Source of the DNA: PALSA-129 sp050014595 | Lineage (GTDB): Bacteria > Acidobacteriota > Terriglobia > Bryobacterales > Bryobacteraceae | Assembly (NCBI GenBank): GCA_050014595.1 | Contig: JBEKDA010000007.1 | Coordinates: 62,001 to 126,000 of the forward strand | Direction: 5' to 3' | DNA: 64,000 bases | Shown here: one piece after another, positions 27,084 to 35,906 of the stretch | Layout: each line of letters opens with the position of its first letter | Position numbering within the stretch: the first letter of the stretch is position 1 | The notes under the pieces: generated by a model | The model's database searches: none | What the model was told of the DNA's origin: nothing | What the model saw: the letters and a program-made list of their open reading frames with translations, nothing else | Made by a program: the position numbers and the translations under genes

Positions 27084-29711
27084 TTACCCTTCGCGCAGCG
27101 ACTTTGCGGGATCGATGCGGGCGGCGCGGACCATGGGCAGCAAGCTGGCGAGAAGTCCGACGGCAACAAGCACGACTGGCGGCAGCGAGAAACTGACCGG
27201 GTCGTGGCCGGCTACACCGTAAAGCAGCGATTCGATCCAGCGGGCCAGCGCCCAGGATGCCGCGAGTCCCGCAACCGTTCCAACCACCACCTGCCGCAGG
27301 CTGGACTTCACCACCAGCCAGGCGACGCTGCCGGGACTGGCGCCGAGCGCAAGACGCACGCCCAGTTCGCGAGTGCGCCGCAGGACGCCGTGACTGACAA
27401 CACCGTAAATTCCCGCCGCGGCCAGTGTAAGCGCGAGTAGGGCAAAGCCGCCCACCAGCCATGCCAGCGAGCGCGGCGCCGCAACCGCACCTGAAACTAT
27501 CGTATCCATTCGCGCGATTTTGCTCACCGCGCACGTGGCACAAACTTCACGAACAATGCGCGGCAGCGTCTGCTCAAATGCCGAAGGATCGTTGCCAACG
27601 CGCGCCACCAGCGCGAGGCTTTGGGGCGCCGCGGCGGCCTGAGTCAGGGGGACGTAGATCTCGCCATCCACCCATTCGGGTGGTCCGGTGAGGCTGAACG
27701 TCTTCACATCATCCACTACGCCGACAATCGTCTGCCAACGGTTCTGCCAGACCGGGCGCAATCGCCGGCCAATGGGACTGGCGGCAGGCCAGAACTTCTG
27801 CGCTGTCGATCGGCTGACGAGGACCACCGGATCGGAGTCCTCCCGATCGGCATCGGTGAAGCCGCGGCCCTGCAGAAGACGGATTCCGAGCGTGTCCAAG
27901 TGCTCCGGCGTCGCCGCCGTTGTCCACAGCACGAATTGCGGGGCCTGCGCCGGCCGGGGATGGTCCTCGATGGCGCAAGTGACGGCGGCGATTTCGGACG
28001 ACAGGGGAAGCCGGCTCATGGCCGCCACGTTGGTCACACCGGGGTACGACGCCATCTTTTCCCGCACCGCCCCATAGAGCGCAACGGTCCTATCGAGCGA
28101 GGCGGAAATCGCGCGGCCGGGGCTGAGCTCGGCCGTAACTACGGATTCGACGCGGTAGCCCGGAGCTACGTGCAGCATAGTCCAGAAGCTGTGAAGCAGA
28201 AGGCCAGCGCCAACCAGCAGAACGGTGGCGAAGGCGGCTTCAGAGGTGACCAGCACGGCGTCCGTTCGGAGGCCCATCCGGCTGAGCGTGGAGCGCGGGC
28301 CATCAGCCAGGACCATCGAATTTTGCGAGCGGGCGCGCCACGCAGGCAGCAAACCGAACAGCAGTCCACTCCCCATCGAGACCGCGGCGGCGAAGGCGAT
28401 AATGGTCCGGTCAATCGAAACCTCCGCGAGCCGAGGCGTATCGGGGGGCAGCCAGTGCTTCAGCAGTTCAAGCTGGCCGAAGGCCAACAGTATCCCGAGG
28501 AGACCACCGGCGGCGGCCAGCAACAGCGACTCGGTAAGCAACTGGCGCGCTAAACGGCCAGGCGTCGCCCCCAACGAGATGCGAAGGGCGAACTCGCCGC
28601 GCCTCGCAGCAGTCTGGCCGATCATGAGGTTTGCCACATTGACAATCGCAATCAGCAGGACGAGCGCCACCGCGCCCAGCAGCAGGACGCTGCGCTCGCG
28701 AACGCCGGCCACCATGTGCTCGCGCATGGGTTCCAACGTGACGTCACCGGCCCACGAGTCCGGCATCCGCCAGGGAAACATGGCGTGTACGCGTGGAGTC
28801 CAGCCGCGCAGTTCGGAAATCGCCGCCTGAGGCGTGACGCCGTTACGAAGGCGGGCAAATGTCGAACAGGCGTTCGCCCCCCAATAGTCCCCTATGGCTC
28901 GCGGATCGAGGCGCATCGGAATCCAGAAGCCGGCATCCGGAGATGGGTACTGGAACCCAGCCGGCATCACACCGATGATTTCGAAGGGCACGTCGTCGAG
29001 CAGCAGTTGCCGGCCCAACACGTCGCGCCGCGCACCAAACCGCTGGCTCCAGAAGGCGTGACTGAGGATCGCAGTGCGAGGCGCTCCGGGCCGGTCGGCA
29101 CCGTCGGCAAAGTCGTGCCCAAACAGCGGCGGAACGCCGAGAACGCGGAAGAAGTTGGCGGAGACCTGGCTGCCTTTGACACGCTCCGGCCAGTCCTGGC
29201 CGCGCGTATTGAAAGCCTGCACACCGAGGTGCGCCGCATAGTCGGCCTGCCTGCTATTAGACCGCAGCACGTCGAAGTGACCCCGCACGCTGAGATCGGT
29301 GGCATGATACAGACGCTCGGGCGCGGCGAATGGCAGCGGCCGCAGCAGCACACCTTCCACTACGCTGAAGACGGCGGTTGTCGAGCCGATCGCCAGTGCC
29401 ATCGTCGCCAGCGCCATGCTGGAGAATGTCCGGTTCTTGAAAAGCAATCGAAGGCCGAAGGCCACGTCCTGCTTCAAGTGCTCCCAAGAGGCCGTTCCGC
29501 GCGAATCGCGGCACTCCTCTTTGATGAGATCCATGCGTCCAATGGTTGCGGCGGCGCGACGGCGAGCCTCGGCCGCGTCGAGGCCTCGGGCCGTCAGCTC
29601 GCGCGTCTCCGCTTCGAGATGCGCCGCCAGTTCCGCTTCCATCTCCCGCTCCACTTGCGAGCGCTGCACGATGGCCCGGAGTTTCAAAAGAAGTTGTTGA
29701 ATCCGACGCAT
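27084..29711 (-). CDS. MacB-type ABC transporter permease (acidobacterial duplicated family)
   Basis: 875 residues. An N-terminal helical segment (about 1-80: REMEAELAAHLEAETRELTARGLDAAEAR) is typical of the acidobacterial 'duplicated orphan permeases'. Two FtsX/MacB permease units follow, each with a transmembrane bundle, and the first carries the periplasmic MacB_PCD domain (about 105-320). No ATPase gene is adjacent, as is usual for the family. The role is unknown; MacB proteins move lipoproteins, peptides or drugs by mechanotransmission. It lies 12 bp downstream of a PadR regulator, and this PadR-permease pairing is very common in the phylum. Confidence 0.9.
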   Translation of the reverse strand: MRRIQQLLLKLRAIVQRSQVEREMEAELAAHLEAETRELTARGLDAAEARRRAAATIGRMDLIKEECRDSRGTASWEHLKQDVAFGLRLLFKNRTFSSMALATMALAIGSTTAVFSVVEGVLLRPLPFAAPERLYHATDLSVRGHFDVLRSNSRQADYAAHLGVQAFNTRGQDWPERVKGSQVSANFFRVLGVPPLFGHDFADGADRPGAPRTAILSHAFWSQRFGARRDVLGRQLLLDDVPFEIIGVMPAGFQYPSPDAGFWIPMRLDPRAIGDYWGANACSTFARLRNGVTPQAAISELRGWTPRVHAMFPWRMPDSWAGDVTLEPMREHMVAGVRERSVLLLGAVALVLLIAIVNVANLMIGQTAARRGEFALRISLGATPGRLARQLLTESLLLAAAGGLLGILLAFGQLELLKHWLPPDTPRLAEVSIDRTIIAFAAAVSMGSGLLFGLLPAWRARSQNSMVLADGPRSTLSRMGLRTDAVLVTSEAAFATVLLVGAGLLLHSFWTMLHVAPGYRVESVVTAELSPGRAISASLDRTVALYGAVREKMASYPGVTNVAAMSRLPLSSEIAAVTCAIEDHPRPAQAPQFVLWTTAATPEHLDTLGIRLLQGRGFTDADREDSDPVVLVSRSTAQKFWPAASPIGRRLRPVWQNRWQTIVGVVDDVKTFSLTGPPEWVDGEIYVPLTQAAAAPQSLALVARVGNDPSAFEQTLPRIVREVCATCAVSKIARMDTIVSGAVAAPRSLAWLVGGFALLALTLAAAGIYGVVSHGVLRRTRELGVRLALGASPGSVAWLVVKSSLRQVVVGTVAGLAASWALARWIESLLYGVAGHDPVSFSLPPVVLVAVGLLASLLPMVRAARIDPAKSLREG

Positions 29712-29723
29712 CGTATCCCCCGT

Positions 29724-30053
29724 TCACGCAGATTCCAGAATGCCGTTGATGGCGCCGGAGAGCTTCGCCCATTGAGCCGTTTCTACTTCCAATTGGCGGC
29801 GGCCGGCTCGCGTCAGGGCATAGACTTTCGTGGGGCGTCCGCCATCCAATTCCTGCCACTCCCCGCGAATCCAGCCTTCGTGTTCGAGTTTGTGCAGCGC
29901 CGGATAGAGTGATCCGTGGCTGGCCTGCAGCGTTCCATTCGACATCTGACGGAGACGCTGCGAAATTGCCCAGCCAGTGCGCGGTTCCAGGTCGAGAATC
30001 TTGAGAATCAGCACAGAGAGAGTGCCCTGAACCAGGGCCTGCGGTTTGCTCAT
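29724..30053 (-). CDS. PadR-family transcriptional regulator controlling the permease
   Basis: 109 residues from ATG 30053, with AGGAG five bases upstream; two GTG codons just before it are in frame but too close to that site. The PadR winged helix occupies residues 5-80 (GTLSVLILKILDLEPRTGWA…ASHGSLYPALHKLEHEGWI) with a short C-terminal dimerisation helix. Members repress their own operon and respond to phenolics or antibiotics. An inverted repeat at 30066-30093 sits just upstream, where an autoregulatory operator would be expected. Cotranscribed with the permease gene. Confidence 0.92.
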   Translation of the reverse strand: MSKPQALVQGTLSVLILKILDLEPRTGWAISQRLRQMSNGTLQASHGSLYPALHKLEHEGWIRGEWQELDGGRPTKVYALTRAGRRQLEVETAQWAKLSGAINGILESA

Positions 30054-30065
30054 CACCACTCCTTT

Positions 30066-30093
30066 CAGGTAATCATACTATATCGGTTACCTG
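30066..30093. promoter_or_regulatory. Inverted repeat upstream of padR: probable operator
   Basis: CAGGTAA (30066-30072) and TTACCTG (30087-30093) form a perfect 7-bp inverted repeat around 14 AT-rich bases, 13 bp before the PadR start codon and overlapping the expected promoter. Confidence 0.5.
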
Positions 30094-30218
30094 AGCAGAT
30101 GGCGGAATCCCCAAGTTGCGTCGTGATTTATTGACCCCAGAAAACCAAACATATCCAAAGTTCCTCTTGTTTGTGGCTATCAAAATGATATCATATAGAT
30201 AGCTAGGAGAAATTTGGT

Positions 30219-31205
30219 ATGGAGACTAACGAGATGTCGAGCAATCGGGAACAGGTGAAGCGGCTGGCGAATGGCTGGCTGATGTTGCCGGTGCTGGTTT
30301 TGCTGCTGTTGGGCGATATCGGGCTGATGATCTATTCGATTGCCGCCGCGGCGCCCAATGGCGAGCCGATTGTGCCGTTGCTGGTGGCGAGCATCGTGGG
30401 GTTGCCTGTGTGCATCATCCTGTTGACCGGGCTCTTTACCCTACAGCCGAACGAGGCGCGCGTGCTGGTGCTCTTCGGCGCGTATAAAGGGACGGTGCGG
30501 GAACCCGGCTTGCACTGGGGGAATCCGTTCTATACGAACGGCCCGCAGCAGTGGGGCGCGAAGCTGGCGGCGGCGAAAGGAAGAGGCGACAAGTCGGACC
30601 CGATCCGGCCAAGCCGGAACAAAATCTCGCTGCGCGCGCGGACCTACAACGGGGCGGCGCTGAAGGTGAATGACAAGCGCGGGAACCCCATCGAAATCGC
30701 CGCCGTGCTGGTGTGGCGCATCCAGGACACAGCGCAGGCTATGTTCGACGTGGACAACTACGAAACCTACATCCAGACGCAGAGCGAATCGGCGCTGCGG
30801 CACCTGGCGAGCCTGTACGCCTACGACGACGGCGAAGAGAACGAAAGCACGCTGCGCAGCAACATGGACGAAGTTTCGCGGGCGTTACGAGGCGAGTTGC
30901 AGGAGCGGCTGGCGAAGGCCGGCGTGGTGGTGGACGAAGCGCGCCTCACGCACCTGGCGTACGCTCCGGAAATCGCGCAGGCCATGCTGCGGCGGCAACA
31001 GGCGGAGGCGGTGATCGCCGCGCGGCAGAAGATTGTCCACGGCGCCGTCAGCATGGTGGACATGGCGCTGAAGGATCTGGCGGAGAAGCACGTGGTGCAG
31101 CTCGACGACGAACGCAAGGCCGCCATGGTGAGCAACCTGATGGTGGTGCTATGCGGCGAAGCGGAGGTGCATCCCGTGATCAACACCGGCACTCTTTACA
31201 ACTGA
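30219..31205 (+). CDS. SPFH/Band 7 (stomatin-like) membrane protein
   Basis: 328 residues with AGGAG nine bases before the ATG. Two hydrophobic helices (about residues 20-45 and 52-75) precede the SPFH fold (about 77-270: LFTLQPNEARVLVLFGAYKG…PGLHWGNPFYTN…ALKVNDKRGNPIEIAAVLVW). The segment YETYIQTQSESALRHLASLYAYD followed by an acidic loop is typical of the bacterial group often encoded beside a small ribbon-helix-helix protein. SPFH proteins oligomerise on membranes and form microdomains. The next gene starts 10 bp later. The perfect palindrome ATGATATCAT at 30185-30194 lies in its promoter region. Confidence 0.88.
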   Translation: METNEMSSNREQVKRLANGWLMLPVLVLLLLGDIGLMIYSIAAAAPNGEPIVPLLVASIVGLPVCIILLTGLFTLQPNEARVLVLFGAYKGTVREPGLHWGNPFYTNGPQQWGAKLAAAKGRGDKSDPIRPSRNKISLRARTYNGAALKVNDKRGNPIEIAAVLVWRIQDTAQAMFDVDNYETYIQTQSESALRHLASLYAYDDGEENESTLRSNMDEVSRALRGELQERLAKAGVVVDEARLTHLAYAPEIAQAMLRRQQAEAVIAARQKIVHGAVSMVDMALKDLAEKHVVQLDDERKAAMVSNLMVVLCGEAEVHPVINTGTLYN

Positions 31206-31215
31206 GTGACGGACC

Positions 31216-31395
31216 ATGGCGGAACGCAAGTCCTTTCTGATGCGCATCGATCCTGCGCTCTGGGCGGAGCTGGAAGCCTGGGCGCAGGACGAACTGCGCA
31301 GCGTCAACGGGCAGATCGAGTACCTGCTGCGCCAGGCGGTCGAGAAGCGCAAAGGCGCGGCCGCGGAGCGCGATGGCGGGAAGGGGAAGCGTTGA
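31216..31395 (+). CDS. Small Arc/ribbon-helix-helix-like protein partnered with the SPFH gene
   Basis: 59 residues, easily missed. MAERKSFLMRIDPALWAELE (residues 1-20) has the beta-strand-then-helix pattern of ribbon-helix-helix DNA-binding proteins, and the second helix reads SVNGQIEYLLRQAVEKR. Residues 50-59 are a basic/Gly tail. It begins 10 bp after the SPFH stop and so is almost certainly in the same operon. I recall similar short proteins beside SPFH genes in other phyla. It may autoregulate the operon, bind the SPFH protein, or both; nothing in the sequence decides this. Confidence 0.75.
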   Translation: MAERKSFLMRIDPALWAELEAWAQDELRSVNGQIEYLLRQAVEKRKGAAAERDGGKGKR

Positions 31396-31706
31396 GAGGT
31401 GCGGTGCCTCCGCGGTGTTGGTTCAGGCCGGATTCGGCATAATTGGAGGGCGGACCCTCTGGTCCGCGCGGGACGCCCTCGTCCCGCAGCCGGAACAACG
31501 AAATCAGCATCATGCAAACGCCAGCAGGCCGACGAGGGCGTCGGCCGCAGACCAGGGGGTCTGCCCCACAATTTGTGCAGATTGTTCAGTAGTGGGAAAA
31601 CTAAGTGGCATTGCGCACGAGTGCGTGCGCCACGTGATCGGACTGCACGCACTGTTTTCCTGCGGTAAGATCAGATGGGTATCATTTTCGGGTCAGGAGG
31701 TCTGCA
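31396..31706. repeat. Intergenic region with an inverted pair of modular palindromes (31441-31573)
   Basis: Two copies of a roughly 48-bp element face each other, both bounded by AATTG. Each contains an 18-bp module and a 20-bp module: GCGGAC-CCTCTG-GTCCGC (31450-31467) with GCGGGAC-GCCCTC-GTCCCGC (31468-31487) on the left, and their relatives at 31547-31564 and 31527-31546 on the right. The remaining sequence to 31700 ends in a strong ribosome site (AGGAGG) for the next gene. No gene is called here. Confidence 0.75.
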
Positions 31707-33047
31707 ATGGGCATGGTCGCCAAGACCCTCCGGCTTGCAGCCGCAGTCGCTCTGTCCCTTCCACTCGCCCACGGCCAAACACCAACGAGAGGCGCTATCG
31801 AAGGAGACGTTGTCGATGCCTCCACCGGGCGGGGCATTGCCGGCGCGCGCGTGCGCATTCAGTCCGGGCAGGACGATGCGCTGTTCACCACCTCCGATGA
31901 ACAGGGGCACTTCCGATTCGCCGAGGTGGATTTCATGTCCAAAGGCTACCAGGCGGAGGCCTCGTACCCGGGATTCATCAGCGCCAGGAGGGCTGCCGGG
32001 CGGTCCGGCGGCGAGACTGTTTCTCCCAGTCCCTACAACCCGAGCGTGCAAATCCGGCTGGAGATGGTACGCTACGGCGTGATTGTGGGCAGGGTGACGG
32101 ATCCGGTGGGCGTTGCCGTCGAAGGGGTGACGGTCGCGGCGCTCGAGCGCTATGCGGCCGGCGAACGGGGGCACGGCAGTTGCGGCCTGGGCTCCACGGA
32201 CGGTGATTATCAGTATCTCGGACGGTTCTGCGCGCGGACAAACGACTTAGGCGAATATCGCATCGGGCCCCTGACGGCAGGATCATATTACGTCGGTGTC
32301 GACCCGCAACTCTCGCCCGGCCAACCGGCGACGCGGATGCCGCGCGATCCAACGGAACGCGCCACGTTCTACCCGCACGCCCTGAAACCCTCCGAAGCCA
32401 TGCCGGTTACCGTGACCGAAGGCAAGGAATTGCGAGCGGATGTCCAGATCGTTCGTCAGGGTGGAGTCAAAGTCAGCGGCCGGGTATTTGGGTTGGGCGC
32501 GGGGGAAGCGGCGGGCCTGCAAATATCGGTGTATGCGGTGCCCCTGTCGTCGAGCACAACACCGTGGTCAGACTTGGATATTCGCGGCGATCACTTTCAG
32601 GCTCCCGACCTGTTGCCAGGTAAATACCTTTTCGAGGCCTTCCAGTATCCCCTCAGAAATTCCCCTAACGAAAACACGGTGGTGGCGGCGACCAGGCGGA
32701 CTGTCGAGGTCAGGATGTCCGACCTCGACGGGGTCGACTTGACCCTGACCCCTACTCTGGACATCGAAGGGTCGGTGGTCTTTGAAAACGGTTGCGCGGC
32801 GGCGCCCGCATGGATCCAATTGCAAGGCGATTTTCTTCAGGAACTCCACGTCGGCACGGAGGGCCGGTTCGTGTTGCGGCATCTGATCCCGGGCAAATAC
32901 AAGGTGTATGTGCACTTGGAAATCCCTTCTAACGCCTATGCAAGCTCCGCGACGCTGGGCGATACGGAAATACTGACAGACGGCTTCGAGGCAACCTCGA
33001 ACACCAGGGGGCCGCTGCGCATCACCATGAGCTGTGGGAGGAGGTGA
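31707..33047 (+). CDS. Secreted protein with carboxypeptidase-regulatory-like repeats (first of a tandem pair)
   Basis: 446 residues, AGGAGG five bases before the ATG. A signal peptide ends about residue 24 (LPLAHGQ). The mature part is a string of prealbumin-like beta-sandwich domains: residues 28-115 (GAIEGDVVDASTGRGIAGARV…), 125-215 (GVIVGRVTDPVGVAVEGVTV…NDLGEYRIGPLTAGSYYVG), then weaker copies (GGVKVSGRVFG, LDIEGSVVFENG…LIPGKYKVYVHLE). No catalytic residues or anchor are visible. Such proteins are abundant in Acidobacteriota and probably serve as surface or periplasmic binding modules. The paralogue at 33051 follows after 3 bp. Confidence 0.8.
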   Translation: MGMVAKTLRLAAAVALSLPLAHGQTPTRGAIEGDVVDASTGRGIAGARVRIQSGQDDALFTTSDEQGHFRFAEVDFMSKGYQAEASYPGFISARRAAGRSGGETVSPSPYNPSVQIRLEMVRYGVIVGRVTDPVGVAVEGVTVAALERYAAGERGHGSCGLGSTDGDYQYLGRFCARTNDLGEYRIGPLTAGSYYVGVDPQLSPGQPATRMPRDPTERATFYPHALKPSEAMPVTVTEGKELRADVQIVRQGGVKVSGRVFGLGAGEAAGLQISVYAVPLSSSTTPWSDLDIRGDHFQAPDLLPGKYLFEAFQYPLRNSPNENTVVAATRRTVEVRMSDLDGVDLTLTPTLDIEGSVVFENGCAAAPAWIQLQGDFLQELHVGTEGRFVLRHLIPGKYKVYVHLEIPSNAYASSATLGDTEILTDGFEATSNTRGPLRITMSCGRR

Positions 33048-33050
33048 GCT

Positions 33051-34586
33051 ATGCGAAGACAACTGCTGTCGTTGCTGCTGCTCTCCACCGCCTCGCTGGC
33101 GCAGGTCGCGATGGAGGGTGACGTGGTGCTCAAGACGACCGGCGCACCGCTCCCGGGCGTGCGGGTAGCCGCCTCTTGCCCTGAACTTCACTGGACGGCC
33201 ACGGACGTCGCCGGCCATTTCAGTTTTCCGGTAGTGCAGGCGTCCTTGCCTTTTTGCACACTCTCGCTGGACGGCCCGCGCCTGCTGCCGCGGCACCAGT
33301 GGGTCGCGATCCATCCGCAAGATTCGCACATCTCGGTGCGCGTCGAGATGAGACCGCAAGCGGCGATCGCGGGCAAGGTGACGGACGAGAATGGCTGGCC
33401 CGTCGCAGGGGCGACTCTCACCGCGGCCCAGTACCGGACCGCCAATGGCATTCGGGAGTTGCAACCGGTTGCATCGGCTAGGGCCGACGATCGCGGCGAA
33501 TACCGCTTCGGGAAGTTGGTCCCCGGCCGGTATTACGTCCAAGTTCGTCCGCCCGGCGATGTGCCCGGGGGCGATTACCTGCCCACCGCCGCCGAAGACG
33601 CGCGCGCCATCGATCTGAAGGAAGGCGAGGAAGCCACCGGCGCCGACATCCACCTGGCGCGGGGAGGGGGCGTCGCAGTGAGCGGGCGCGTGGTACTGCC
33701 TGACGGATTCCAGCCGGTGCAGGCGTCCCTCAGAGTGTACTGGGAAAACCTCGTGACCACCATGGGAGGCCCTCTCTTCCCGATCGCCCCGGATGGGACC
33801 TTCATCGCGCGCCATCTCGTGCCCGGAACATATGTGTTGACAGCCGCCATCGGCGAACCCCCGAATCATGCCGCTGCGCCGCGGTACCTGGCCGTGCGGA
33901 CGATCAAGGTTTCCCGGGACAATATCGATGGCATCACGCTGAACATGGTTGAGACGCCCATCCGGGAACTCAGGGGAACCGTCGTGTTCGAAGGCCGGGG
34001 CAGGCCGGATCCGCTGCACATCAATTTGAGCCGACAGCTCTCGCAATTCAGCGCGAGGTCTCAGGTGGAACCGGATGGCAGCTTCGTGATTCCCGGCCTG
34101 TGGCCAGGCCGGTACAGGTTGAGCGCGATTGCGATGGGCGGCCAGGTGACATCGATACGGTTCGGCGACCAGGAGATTAACCGCATCCTGTGCGGCGGGG
34201 GAAGTCAATGCGGCGAATTCGATTTCGACGGCACGCCAGCGCCGCTGCGGGTGACGGTTGCGAAGACGGTCCGTATTTCGGGGACGGTTAGCGACGCCGG
34301 CGCCCACCCCGTCGCCCGCGCCGGCCTGATTTTTGTGCCCTCCGGCGGGGTGTACGAGCCCTTCCCCGGAAACCTCCTGCAAGCGCAGACGGATGAAAAC
34401 GGCGCGTTCACCACTATCCCGCTGCTTCCCGGCGTTTACAGAGTATTTGTCATCGAGGACCCGGCGGACGCCGAGCAGACCATGGCCGACCCTGATTTTC
34501 TCAAGTCGCAGGAAAAGACTTTTCCGCCGCTCACAGTGGTGGCGGGTGAAAATGCGCCGCTGAAGCTGGCATTGCCTTCGAAGTAG
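33051..34586 (+). CDS. Secreted protein with carboxypeptidase-regulatory-like repeats (second of a tandem pair)
   Basis: 511 residues with a signal peptide (about 1-18). It repeats the architecture of its upstream neighbour: EGDVVLKTTGAPLPGVRVAA at the N-terminus, then AIAGKVTDENGWPVAGATLT…ADDRGEYRFGKLVPGRYYVQ, GGGVAVSGRVVLP, ELRGTVVFEGRG…LWPGRYRLSAIAMGG and VRISGTVSDAGAHPVARAGL. It therefore has about five beta-sandwich units. Coupled to the preceding gene by a 3-bp gap, and the two probably act together. Function is otherwise unknown. Confidence 0.8.
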   Translation: MRRQLLSLLLLSTASLAQVAMEGDVVLKTTGAPLPGVRVAASCPELHWTATDVAGHFSFPVVQASLPFCTLSLDGPRLLPRHQWVAIHPQDSHISVRVEMRPQAAIAGKVTDENGWPVAGATLTAAQYRTANGIRELQPVASARADDRGEYRFGKLVPGRYYVQVRPPGDVPGGDYLPTAAEDARAIDLKEGEEATGADIHLARGGGVAVSGRVVLPDGFQPVQASLRVYWENLVTTMGGPLFPIAPDGTFIARHLVPGTYVLTAAIGEPPNHAAAPRYLAVRTIKVSRDNIDGITLNMVETPIRELRGTVVFEGRGRPDPLHINLSRQLSQFSARSQVEPDGSFVIPGLWPGRYRLSAIAMGGQVTSIRFGDQEINRILCGGGSQCGEFDFDGTPAPLRVTVAKTVRISGTVSDAGAHPVARAGLIFVPSGGVYEPFPGNLLQAQTDENGAFTTIPLLPGVYRVFVIEDPADAEQTMADPDFLKSQEKTFPPLTVVAGENAPLKLALPSK

Positions 34587-34606
34587 GGCCTGCCTTCACG
34601 CTGGTG

Positions 34607-34837
34607 TTACTTGGGCTTGAACTGCTTGCCGAAAAGGGTAATTGGCCGGGCAGCTTCGTCGGCCGTGGGCGCCTTGCCCCGGCGTTCCGCAATCCCCAGG
34701 GACGCGATCCCACAAAAGAACGGAAGCTGATCGAAAATGAACGACGCGAACCTGTTCTCGAAAACCGAGCGGAGGGTGAGCGCCAGAATCGTGCCGGCAA
34801 CCAAACCGGGCAACATCCAGAGCAGGCGTCTAGACAT
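34607..34837 (-). CDS. Small membrane protein of unknown function
   Basis: 76 residues with GGAG eight bases before the ATG. An N-terminal hydrophobic helix (LLWMLPGLVAGTILALTL) and a second hydrophobic stretch (FIFDQLPFFCGIASLGIA) are followed by a polar tail ending KQFKPK. It lies alone between the secreted-protein pair (tail to tail) and the GAF-ANTAR gene (head to head). No family was recognised. The ribosome site and membrane pattern argue that it is a real gene. Confidence 0.5.
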   Translation of the reverse strand: MSRRLLWMLPGLVAGTILALTLRSVFENRFASFIFDQLPFFCGIASLGIAERRGKAPTADEAARPITLFGKQFKPK

Positions 34838-34975
34838 GCAACTGTCTCCGCTCCAACATACCAGAAAACCCGCGGCATAGCGTCGCTCGGATTACAAAAG
34901 TTAACCGCCCGGATAATCGCCCGTATAGAAATTTTCAATTGGACTGTGCGAGCGCGCGGAGAGTAGCTTGGAAGT

Positions 34976-35737
34976 ATGGCCGCAAGGGATATCCGTACCG
35001 CCTCGCAGTCACAAGTTTCCATCTTCCACCAGGTCAGCAGCATTCTGAGCTCGGATTTGTCGCTCGACGAGATGCTGGGTGAAGTGATCGGGCTGGCGGT
35101 TCGGGCCACGGCATGCGATGCGTGCCTGGTGTACCTGATCGATCACAGCTCGAACGAAATTGTGCTGCGCGCTTCGCAGGTGCCGCACGCCGGTGCGCTC
35201 GGGACGCTGCGGCTGAAAATCGGCGAGGGTGTCACGGGCTGGGTCGCGGAACAGCGGTCGGTAGTTGCGCTCGCGGAGAACGCGTCGAGCGATGCGCGCT
35301 TCAAGCGGCTGCAAGGGCTCATCGAAGACACCTACGAAGCTTTCCTTTCGGTGCCGATCGTAAGCGGCGGCGAGCTGATCGGGGTGGTCAACGTACACCA
35401 CCGCACGCGCCACGACCATACGCGCGAAGAGACCAGCACCATGATCTTCATCGGCGAGCAACTGGGCGTGGCGATTTCCAAATCCCTGTTGGAAGAGGAA
35501 AACGCGCGGCTGCTCGAAGAGACCCAGGAGATGAAGCGCGAACTGGAAACGCGCAAGCTGATGGAACGGGCCAAGGGCATCCTGCAACTGAAGCACGGCA
35601 TCTCCGAAGAAGACGCGTATTTGCGCCTGCGCAACCAGAGCCGCCGATTGCGGCGGCCCATCCGCGAGCTGGCGGAAGCTATCATCCTGACGGAAGAGTT
35701 GAGCCGCCAGGGCAAAGCGCTCGATTCGATCGAGTGA
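34976..35737 (+). CDS. GAF-ANTAR regulator (RNA-binding antiterminator type)
   Basis: 253 residues. A GAF sensor domain occupies about 22-175 (LDEMLGEVIGLAVRATACDACLVYL…IGEGVTGWVAEQRSVVALAE…SVPIVSGGELIGVVNVHH). A short coiled coil follows (EEENARLLEETQEMKREL), then the three-helix ANTAR domain at about 190-245 (RKLMERAKGILQLKHGISEE…RPIRELAEAII). ANTAR domains bind paired hexaloop hairpins in mRNA leaders and prevent termination. GAF could bind a small ligand. No kinase is adjacent, and I did not identify a target RNA in the window. Confidence 0.9.
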   Translation: MAARDIRTASQSQVSIFHQVSSILSSDLSLDEMLGEVIGLAVRATACDACLVYLIDHSSNEIVLRASQVPHAGALGTLRLKIGEGVTGWVAEQRSVVALAENASSDARFKRLQGLIEDTYEAFLSVPIVSGGELIGVVNVHHRTRHDHTREETSTMIFIGEQLGVAISKSLLEEENARLLEETQEMKRELETRKLMERAKGILQLKHGISEEDAYLRLRNQSRRLRRPIRELAEAIILTEELSRQGKALDSIE

Positions 35738-35906
35738 ACGAATCGGGACCATTCATTTTTTCGATTGGCCCTTTAGGGTCCGTTCCCATATTCTGAAATT
35801 TTCAGCGGCGGCTTTCGTTTCGCCCTCGGTTGAGTGTCTTCGCAGACTCCCCGCATTTCTTCCGGACTGAAAACTCTTTCTCAAAAAGAACATATGGAGG
35901 ATTCCT

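Noticed and set aside
30219..31205. Possible NfeD/flotillin operon
   Set aside because: No NfeD gene follows; the next gene is the ribbon-helix-helix-like protein.
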